NCBI RefSeq assembly: GCF_900699785.1
Contig: NZ_LR535679.1
Location: 434,001-498,000, forward strand
Length of the DNA stretch: 64,000 bases
DNA from: Campylobacter showae
GTDB lineage: Bacteria; Campylobacterota; Campylobacteria; Campylobacterales; Campylobacteraceae
Direction: 5' to 3'
Positions 49,040 through 54,778 of this stretch are shown here, one piece after another; the first letter of the stretch is position 1; each line of letters begins with the position of its first letter. The notes beneath the pieces are model-generated. The model was not told the DNA's origin. It saw nothing but the letters and a program-made list of their open reading frames with translations, and made no database searches. The position numbers were made by a program, and so were the translations under genes.

Positions 49040-49989
49040 GCGTATTTTTATCGGACGTTGTCATCGCGTTTTTACTGATCGAGCTCATCATTATCGTATT
49101 GATGGGTATTTCGCAGTATTTCGTCGTGCGCATTATGCGGCTGTGGGACTTTAACTCGACGTCAAATTTACAATACGATCTTGAAAAACGCAACTACCTC
49201 GTAAATACGATTTTGTTTTTCGCCGTAGTTTGCAAGATAGTTTTGTTCGTATTTTTCGCGTTATCTCTAAACGAGCTAGCAGACGTAGTGCCGGGTGCCA
49301 TGTGCTCGGCGGGCGTCATCGGATCAAATCAATTCGGCGGCATTTTGCTACTGTTAAAGCTACTACTCATCTTTGGCTTTGGACTGTGGCTCATCATAAA
49401 TTCGCTTGATTTAAAGGCGACGAATTTTCCGTATTTAAAGCGAAAATACGTCATCTTCACCGCGCTTTTTATCGGCGTTTTGGTCGAATTTGCTACTGAG
49501 ATTTTGTTTTTTAGCAACGTGCCGTTAAAGGTGCCCGTCTTTTGCTGCTCGGTCGTATTTCAGGCGCCAAAGCTACCGTTTGGCTACACGAAGTTAAATT
49601 TGGTCGTCTTTTACTATGCCGTTTTTGCGGTCATTTTGGCGCTAAATTTGCTCAAACAGACGATGGCGAGCTTTGTTTGTAACCTGCTGTTTTTATTTAT
49701 CGCATACTACGCGATTACTTATTTTTTCGGGCTTTACGTCTACGAACAGCCAAATCACAAATGCCCGTACTGCATGCTAAAAGGCGAGTATTTTTACGTC
49801 GGCTACCTCATCTGGGGCTCGCTGTTTTTGGGTATTTTCTACGGTATCGCGGCGTTTTTGGTCGAGCTAATCGTGAAAAAACCTTACGAGCATTTGCTCA
49901 AAATTTCCTCTTTTTGGCTGGCCGTAAATGCTCTTGTTTGCAGCTTTTTCGTCGCTAAATACTACCTTTTGCGAGGAGTTTTATTATGA
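49036..49989 (+). CDS. Polytopic membrane protein with conserved-looking Cys pairs
   Basis: A 317-residue protein with about eight TM helices and no family I recognise. Cysteine features stand out: a single Cys in PGAMCSAGV (about residue 90), a CC pair in PVFCCSVVFQ (about 169-170), and CPYC near residue 243 in NHKCPYCMLKG just after a TM segment. These suit Cu(I) binding or thiol-disulfide relay. GTG start overlaps the ATPase stop; the end overlaps the next gene by 4 bases. Probably involved in copper or thiol handling for MccA, by context only. Confidence 0.65.
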   Translation: MSVFLSDVVIAFLLIELIIIVLMGISQYFVVRIMRLWDFNSTSNLQYDLEKRNYLVNTILFFAVVCKIVLFVFFALSLNELADVVPGAMCSAGVIGSNQFGGILLLLKLLLIFGFGLWLIINSLDLKATNFPYLKRKYVIFTALFIGVLVEFATEILFFSNVPLKVPVFCCSVVFQAPKLPFGYTKLNLVVFYYAVFAVILALNLLKQTMASFVCNLLFLFIAYYAITYFFGLYVYEQPNHKCPYCMLKGEYFYVGYLIWGSLFLGIFYGIAAFLVELIVKKPYEHLLKISSFWLAVNALVCSFFVAKYYLLRGVLL

Positions 49990-50495
49990 TAAAGCAAATT
50001 TTCGCCGCCGTGCTGCTCATCGGCGTGGTGGCGCTGCTCGCGTTTTCGGTGGATACTAGCGAGGGCAAGATCGTCGTTCGCCACGGCAACGTAGAAAAAA
50101 AGCCGCTAGAAATCGAGCTAAACAAATACCTCTGCTTTGAGAGCAAGGTACTCATCAGCGACCTAAATAACACAGCTCAGGCGGTAATGCCAAACGGCGA
50201 TACGTACTTTTTCTACGACATCTCAAACTCGTTTACTTGGCTCATGCGGCAAAAGAACAAAGATGACGTCGTGCTGTGGGTGTATTCGCAAGATACCAGC
50301 CGATATATCCTAGCTAAAGACGCCTGGTACTCGCGCGTAGACATCACTCCGATGGGATACGGCATCGGCGCATACGAATACCACGTTTACGGCATCAACG
50401 ACAACTATTTCGAGGACGTCATGCTCTATGCCGCACGCGGCGAAACTCTGATAAATCCGCTAATTTTTATCTTGCTTTCGGAGAATAAAATTTAG
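49986..50495 (+). CDS. NosL-like membrane-anchored protein lacking the CxxCGM motif
   Basis: A 169-residue protein with one N-terminal anchor (about 4-22). The rest follows the NosL layout: YLCFESKVLISDLNNTAQAV in place of the usual Cys/Met-rich start, DTYFFYDISNSFTWLM for the domain helix, VVLWVYSQDTSRYILAKDAWYSR, and DITPMGYGIGAYE for the Pro-Met-Gly element. Only one cysteine remains. It is the last gene of the operon. Best guess is a divergent NosL partner that accepts or passes copper. Confidence 0.65.
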   Translation: MIKQIFAAVLLIGVVALLAFSVDTSEGKIVVRHGNVEKKPLEIELNKYLCFESKVLISDLNNTAQAVMPNGDTYFFYDISNSFTWLMRQKNKDDVVLWVYSQDTSRYILAKDAWYSRVDITPMGYGIGAYEYHVYGINDNYFEDVMLYAARGETLINPLIFILLSENKI

Positions 50496-50771
50496 GCTTT
50501 GAAGCCCGCTTGGCTATTTTATTCTCCGAGAAGCGCAATGGGACTGCATTTATACACATTTAATTAGTCGCATAACAATCAAGGCTGCACGCAAAACAAT
50601 ATTTTTCTATTTATTGCCAAGAACACGAGCAGTAAACATCTAAAATGTCTAGCAGTTACTGTATGATATTATTTATTTTCAAAATCTACCAAAACCATAG
50701 TGATTTAAAATTGATTGGTCTGGATATTTTTAAAGAAGTTTTTGAAACTAAAAAAATTAATAAAAAGTTGG
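50496..50771. other. AT-rich non-coding stretch between the mcc operon and tRNA-Ser
   Basis: Visibly richer in A/T than its neighbours, with no open frame, no clean terminator and no repeat I can support. It may hold the mcc operon's transcription end and degraded remnant DNA. Confidence 0.4.
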
Positions 50772-50862
50772 TGGCGGACAGAGAGGGATTTGAACCCTCG
50801 AGCCCCGGTTAGAAGCTGCACCCTTAGCAGGGGTGTGGTTTCGGCCACTCACCCATCTGTCC
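50772..50862 (-). tRNA. tRNA-Ser (anticodon GCT)
   Basis: A complete class II tRNA of 91 bases including encoded CCA. Acceptor strands GGACAGA (5' end at 50862) and TCTGTCC pair perfectly. The discriminator base is G, as for tRNA-Ser. The anticodon loop CTGCTAA gives GCT, reading AGC/AGU. A long variable arm follows, and the T-loop GGTTCAAATCC is intact. It is transcribed away from the prophage. Confidence 0.96.
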
Positions 50863-50877
50863 CAAAAAAGAAACCGC

Positions 50878-50883
50878 ATTATA
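50878..50883 (-). promoter_or_regulatory. tRNA-Ser -10 box
   Basis: TATAAT on the minus strand, 15 bases upstream of the mature tRNA 5' end. The -35 is not convincing. Confidence 0.55.
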
Positions 50884-51004
50884 ATTAAATACCGCTGATA
50901 TCTTGCTTAAATTTGCGTTTTCGCGCCTGCCGCCCTCCCGCAGAAAAATAGCCGCGCAAAATTTGATCGAGTTTAAACAGCTCGCGCGTATCAAATTTGC
51001 AAAC

Positions 51005-51250
51005 TTAATCCTTCCAGAGCCACCATTTTAGCTTGGCATTGTCGGGATGGGGCGTGCTGGCGTAGTAACAGACCATGCGGTAAACATAGAGGATGCACCT
51101 GTCGCTGCCGCGTCCGAGCGCCTTTGTGCGTTCAAACATCTCGTTTGGATCCGCGCCCTTTAGCGAAGCGATATCCTCGTAGCCGAGTGCGAGCAGATCC
51201 GCCTCGGTCGCCTCGCCGACATAGGGGATTTTCTTAAAATCTATCGGCGC
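51005..51250 (-). pseudogene. Cdd1-like helix-hairpin-helix gene missing its start
   Basis: The open frame reads APIDFKKIPYVGEATEADLL and continues to the C-terminal block DRCILYVYRMVCYYAS and KLKWWLWKD, then TAA. This is nearly the whole Cdd1-type (pathogenicity-locus) small HhH protein of about 80-90 residues. No start codon lies in frame just upstream. The frame instead runs into a 17-base tandem repeat at 51251. I read it as cut at the 5' end by prophage insertion. Function of the family is unknown; HhH motifs suggest nucleic-acid binding. Confidence 0.7.
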
Positions 51251-51289
51251 GCATATAAAATGAGAGTATTTTGCATATAAAATGAGAGT
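51251..51289. repeat. 17-base tandem direct repeat at the prophage edge
   Basis: GCATATAAAATGAGAGT occurs at 51251-51267 and again at 51273-51289. It adjoins the truncated Cdd1-like gene and the first prophage gene, so it may include the attachment site or terminal protein-binding sites. Confidence 0.75.
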
Positions 51290-51323
51290 GAGGCAAAAAT
51301 TACGCCTCGTTTGCTCTCATTTT
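51279..51323. terminator. Hairpin between the Cdd1 remnant and the HTH gene
   Basis: Stem AAAATGAGAG (51279-51288) with CTCTCATTTT (51314-51323), and an inner stem GAGGC (51290-51294) with GCCTC (51304-51308). It could end transcription of the HTH gene, which is read toward it. Confidence 0.6.
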
Positions 51324-51369
51324 AAACACCAGTTTCCCTTTTTAAACACTCTTTAAAAGCCATTTAAAC
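51321..51369. repeat. TTTAAAC repeats at about 20-base spacing
   Basis: TTTAAACAC at 51321 and 51341 and TTTAAAC at 51363 are spaced 20-22 bases, roughly two helical turns. This pattern is seen at integrase arm sites or transposase end sites. It is weaker evidence than the longer repeats beside it. Confidence 0.4.
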
Positions 51370-51584
51370 TACTTGATTTTCTCTATTCTAAACACCTGAT
51401 CCCTCATACTCTCGTAGCTCTTGGCTTTTATGTAATTTTCCAACATAAATTGCAAATAGGGCGGAAAAGGTGTAGTAGATCCCCAGCCTCGTATTGTGGG
51501 ATATGGTATCCCCGATATTTCAGAAAGCTGTTTTTTTGTAAGCCCTGCGACATCTAGTAGCTTTTGAAAAATCTCTTTATCCAT
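51369..51584 (-). CDS. Small helix-turn-helix protein, probable prophage repressor or Cro
   Basis: A 71-residue protein with an N-terminal HTH (about residues 4-40: KLLDVAGLTKKQLSEISGIP then YPTIRGWG as recognition helix) and a short basic tail. It starts with ATG after AAAGGAG. Its promoter and a set of palindromes lie just upstream, facing the divergent integrase operon, the layout of a lysogeny control region. Whether it represses lytic genes or only its neighbours cannot be told here. Confidence 0.75.
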   Translation of the reverse strand: MDKEIFQKLLDVAGLTKKQLSEISGIPYPTIRGWGSTTPFPPYLQFMLENYIKAKSYESMRDQVFRIEKIK

Positions 51585-51606
51585 ATATACTCCTTTGATT
51601 TTTGCA

Positions 51607-51635
51607 ATAGTAGCCTAAAAATACAAAAAAATCAA
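51607..51635 (-). promoter_or_regulatory. Promoter of the HTH gene
   Basis: Minus-strand -35 TTGATT (51635-51630) and -10 TACTAT (51612-51607) are 17 bases apart. A dyad TACAAAAA/TTTTTGTA (51622-51629 and 51637-51644) covers the -35. Confidence 0.6.
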
Positions 51636-51641
51636 ATTTTT

Positions 51642-51694
51642 GTATCTAAAAGATACATTTTTTAAGATACCCTTAAGTATCTATACGATACAAT
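51642..51694 (+). promoter_or_regulatory. Operator cluster and rightward -10 of the prophage control region
   Basis: Palindrome GTATCTAAAAGATAC (51642-51656; 6-base arms, 3-base spacer), then AGATAC (51665-51670) and GTATCT (51677-51682) in inverted order. A TACAAT -10 candidate (51689-51694) follows for rightward transcription. Repeated half-sites of one 6-mer strongly suggest binding by a single dimeric repressor, most simply the adjacent HTH protein. Confidence 0.65.
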
Positions 51695-51778
51695 AACGGC
51701 ATATAAAGAGATTGAAACGATACAATCTTAAGCAGGCGCGACGAGACAATCCGCCAAGATCACATCTCGCCGCTAGGT

Positions 51779-51800
51779 GCTCCCAAACGGGAGCCTTTAT
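51779..51800 (+). terminator. Terminator or attenuator in the leader before the acidic-protein gene
   Basis: Stem GCTCCC (51779-51784) and GGGAGC (51789-51794) with AAAC loop, followed by CTTTATTAT. It lies between the rightward promoter region and the start codon at 51829, so transcripts starting near 51700 would give a short RNA of about 100 bases unless they read through. Confidence 0.6.
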
Positions 51801-51828
51801 TATACCAAAATCTAATAAAGGATCTAAA

Positions 51829-52341
51829 ATGCAAAAAGATATACTACAACAACGCGAGGCAAAATATTTCATTGATTTTGCGGACCATCAGTATTTAATA
51901 GGCGATGAATGGAAAACCGGAGATATTGAGGTTGTCGCAGAACCTACCCCAGTGATTGCGGAGTATATCGTCGCCATACCGTTTTCTGCAGGCGAGTGGG
52001 AAGAAATGGTAGATGTTCTAGACATTGATGTTGAAAGCCTAGACGAGCTAGGTAGCGCGTATGCCTATTTTGAAGACATTTGCGAAGCACTAGGGCTAGC
52101 TTCAGGTTGCAACCTAGAGGAGCTTTTGCAAGAGCTCCGCGCACGTGGTGTCAAGTGTGGAGATATAGTGAGGGCGGACGTAGACGCCCCGGAGGTTTTG
52201 GAAAAGTTTGGGGACCTGATGATATACTGCGACGGCGATGGGTATGGGGCAGGATGGAACTATCTAGAAAAAACAGCGTATATGGGCGAAACAGCTGATG
52301 GGCAGGTTATATTTGGCGAGCAATATAGAGAAGAGCTGTAG
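51829..52341 (+). CDS. Highly acidic prophage protein of unknown function
   Basis: A 170-residue protein with no family I recognise. By hand count about 40 residues are Asp/Glu against about 11 Lys/Arg, giving a strongly negative charge. Acidic runs include GEWEEMVDVLDIDVESLDE. It starts MQKDILQQREAKYF; AAAGGA lies seven bases upstream of the ATG at 51829. It is followed 18 bases later by the integrase gene. Small, very acidic phage-borne proteins are often DNA mimics that block restriction or other DNA-binding enzymes. That is a guess here. Confidence 0.7.
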   Translation: MQKDILQQREAKYFIDFADHQYLIGDEWKTGDIEVVAEPTPVIAEYIVAIPFSAGEWEEMVDVLDIDVESLDELGSAYAYFEDICEALGLASGCNLEELLQELRARGVKCGDIVRADVDAPEVLEKFGDLMIYCDGDGYGAGWNYLEKTAYMGETADGQVIFGEQYREEL

Positions 52342-52359
52342 CGTTTTTAGGGTGCAATC

Positions 52360-53232
52360 ATGACACTTTCAAACATAGCAAACGACTACCTAGAAACCCT
52401 AGGCCAAATCAGCCTTGAACGGTATAGAATACAAAAAAGCAGCTTCTCTCACACGGAGAAGCTACCAAAGGACGTAGAAAAGATCACGTCGGCCGATACT
52501 CAAAAATGGGTCGCGGCTATGCAAAAAAACCTAGCGCCAAATACTATCAAGCGCGTAGTGCTTTGTTGGAACAGAGCTTGCGCACAGGCTATTGAAAAGG
52601 GCGGCATAGACAAAAACCCTTTTCAAGGAGTGAAGCGCCCGAAGATAGCCTCCTCAAAGATAGACCCTTTCGCCAAAGATGAAATAGAAACTATGCTATC
52701 AAGAGCTACGGGCGGGCTTAAGAGCTATCTAGCCTTTGCATTTTATACGGGAGCGCGGTGTTGCGAAATTTTGGCTCTCAAATGGGATGATATAGATTTG
52801 GATGGTATGACGATTCGTATATCAAAAAGCCTTGTGGACGGCCTAGTCAAAAACCAAACAAAAACGGGCGAGGATAGGATCATACCTATATTTGAGCCAT
52901 TGCTACCGTATATCAAAGAGCTAGCGCGGCAAAGAGATAGCGAGTGGGTGTTTTCAGAGAGAGGAGATCATTTGTTTGGCTCTACTTCGCTGTTTGGGAA
53001 CGGCAAGTGGCGCAAATTTCTAGATAGTTGCGGAGTGCCGTATAGAAGTGCGAGGCATACGAGACATACTTTTGCCACGCACATGGTAGAGCGCGCCGCG
53101 AGGGGCGAGATACCTATCAAATGGGTCTCGCAAATACTAGGGCACGCAAACCTAGATATGACGATCAAGGTATACGCTAGGTTCATCAAAAACGAACACT
53201 TGAAGATAGATCGCAATATAAACGTCTTTTAG
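52360..53232 (+). CDS. Phage tyrosine-recombinase integrase
   Basis: A 290-residue site-specific recombinase that inserts and excises the prophage. It has an N-terminal SAM-like core-binding domain (about 1-90) and a catalytic domain. Visible catalytic residues: Arg in YTGARCCEIL (about 130), Lys in QTKTGEDR, the RHTRHTFATH box, LGHANLDMT and the Tyr nucleophile in KVYARF. Intact. It converges on gene D with 18 bases between stop codons. Confidence 0.92.
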   Translation: MTLSNIANDYLETLGQISLERYRIQKSSFSHTEKLPKDVEKITSADTQKWVAAMQKNLAPNTIKRVVLCWNRACAQAIEKGGIDKNPFQGVKRPKIASSKIDPFAKDEIETMLSRATGGLKSYLAFAFYTGARCCEILALKWDDIDLDGMTIRISKSLVDGLVKNQTKTGEDRIIPIFEPLLPYIKELARQRDSEWVFSERGDHLFGSTSLFGNGKWRKFLDSCGVPYRSARHTRHTFATHMVERAARGEIPIKWVSQILGHANLDMTIKVYARFIKNEHLKIDRNINVF

Positions 53233-53250
53233 AGGCCGATTCGTTCGGCC

Positions 53251-54222
53251 TTACCCCTCAAATTCAATCTCTATTTCGTAATTATCCGTACTTAATCTAT
53301 GGCTTACGCTTTTGATACTAAATTCGTTTGCTTCTAGCCCCGCTATACCGCTAAATTTAAGCTTTCCGCCCGCTATTATATTTGCTCCGGGCAAAGAACA
53401 CCTACCGTTTATGCCGCCCTTTTGCAGTTCGTTTAGCTTGGCTTCGCCTTGCCTAAAAGCCTCGTTATCTGATTTTGGTTGGGCTATTTGCATCTTGTAG
53501 GTTTGCTCCCCCGAACCTACCTTGATACTCTTTGTTTTACCCGCTTCTATGTCTTGCCACTCTACTATAACCGCTCCGTATGAGTTTCTGTTGGCTTCGG
53601 TAATCTCCAAGGAGTAAAGCTCGGCTAAATTTAGAGTAAAAGCTGGTAGACTTTCGTTTTTAGGCGTATTTGAAGTTTGCGTTTCGTCCCCTTTGGCGTC
53701 TTTGGAAGCTATGACGATAGTAGCGTTTTTTACCGCCATGATAAAGCCGTAATCAAAGCAAAGCCCATATAAGAAATCTAGATCCCCCGCGTCGTTTTGC
53801 AAGACGGAGGCGATGTTTTGATCCTGCCCGGACGTTTTTACGGCAAGCTTATTTTCGCCGGCTATTTTTCTTGCTATTTCAAATACGGTGGTATTCTCCC
53901 AGCTCCTGCGCTTTTTGATTTTTTGAGGGCTTGCGAAGTTTACGGCAGTGGCTCTTACTTCGGTGGTTTGGTTTTTATAATCCCTGCTAGCCGTTTGCAC
54001 GCTAAACGAGCCGCAAAGATAAAGATCGTCCCCGTATCCTAGCCAAAGCTTTAGATTATCGCCGAATACGGGCTTGGCGTATATACCGCTAACGCCAAAG
54101 CTTATCTCGTCGCTTTTGCTTCCCTCTTTGTCGTCGAAATTTAGGCTGATTAAATTTGCCCTGATTATCTCCGTAATATCTTTGCCGTTTGCTTCGAGCT
54201 TAAAATTTGGATGTTTTACCAT
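53251..54222 (-). CDS. D: Phage tail hub / late control protein gpD
   Basis: A 323-residue P2 gpD homologue, the baseplate hub that caps the tail tube. It has the family N-terminus (KLEANGKDITEIIRANLISL), a YGDDLYLCGSF block and a C-terminal domain with LPGANIIAGGKL and SVSHRLSTDNYEIEIEFEG-type end (shown in parts). It overlaps gpX by 7 bases. Confidence 0.9.
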   Translation of the reverse strand: MVKHPNFKLEANGKDITEIIRANLISLNFDDKEGSKSDEISFGVSGIYAKPVFGDNLKLWLGYGDDLYLCGSFSVQTASRDYKNQTTEVRATAVNFASPQKIKKRRSWENTTVFEIARKIAGENKLAVKTSGQDQNIASVLQNDAGDLDFLYGLCFDYGFIMAVKNATIVIASKDAKGDETQTSNTPKNESLPAFTLNLAELYSLEITEANRNSYGAVIVEWQDIEAGKTKSIKVGSGEQTYKMQIAQPKSDNEAFRQGEAKLNELQKGGINGRCSLPGANIIAGGKLKFSGIAGLEANEFSIKSVSHRLSTDNYEIEIEFEG

Positions 54223-54407
54223 AGCTTATTTTGCTCCTTGGCTTTCTCTTTTATCTCGGGCAAAAATACCTTGTTGCCCGCTTTAAGCGTAGCGCCCAGC
54301 TTTGGATTTAGAGCTAGTACTTGTTCGAAAAATCTTAAATGTCCGTAATGCGCGTAAACGATAGTATCGAGCCTATCGCCGTCTTTAGCTATATAAATTT
54401 TATCCAT
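54216..54407 (-). CDS. X: Phage tail protein gpX (LysM-like)
   Basis: A 63-residue protein with a LysM-like fold: YIAKDGDRLDTIVYAHYGH, then LALNPKLGATLKAGNKVFLP. P2 gpX sits in the same place between U and D. It overlaps U by 8 bases. Confidence 0.88.
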   Translation of the reverse strand: MDKIYIAKDGDRLDTIVYAHYGHLRFFEQVLALNPKLGATLKAGNKVFLPEIKEKAKEQNKLW

Positions 54408-54774
54408 CGTAATCCCTTTTTAGCTCCAAACTAAAGCTCTGCGTAAAAAACGCTCCGTTTGGAGTGAATACGGCTTGTTTTTCGCTGATTTTAAGAACCG
54501 CGAACCTGCCGAAATATTTGCCGTTTCCGTTGGTTAGCGGATAGCTTTGCCTACTGCGCGCTAGCTCATAAAGCCTTTTTAACGCCGTCTGTTTGTCGCC
54601 GTTATAGGGCATAGTCTGCCCCTCTATGTTCACGGTTTGGTTTCCGAGGTTTGCCGCAAATAAAGCCGGGTGATTTTGGATACGGTCCTGCGAGCTTATG
54701 CCAAACTCCGTCTCTAACGATATGCCGCCTACTTGCTTCCAGTTAAATTTAAATCCGCCCAAATTTAGTACCAT
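54400..54774 (-). CDS. U: Phage tail terminator/assembly protein gpU
   Basis: A 124-residue P2 gpU homologue, needed for tail completion. It has the conserved early stretch NWKQVGGISLETEFG and later LELKRDYDG. It is four bases downstream of the tape-measure gene. Confidence 0.88.
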   Translation of the reverse strand: MVLNLGGFKFNWKQVGGISLETEFGISSQDRIQNHPALFAANLGNQTVNIEGQTMPYNGDKQTALKRLYELARSRQSYPLTNGNGKYFGRFAVLKISEKQAVFTPNGAFFTQSFSLELKRDYDG

Positions 54775-54778
54775 ATCT

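Noticed and set aside
50772..50862. tRNA-Ser as the prophage integration site
   Set aside because: Phages that use tRNAs normally insert at the 3' end, which here points away from the prophage. A Cdd1-like gene lies between tRNA and phage genes, and its break is a better border.
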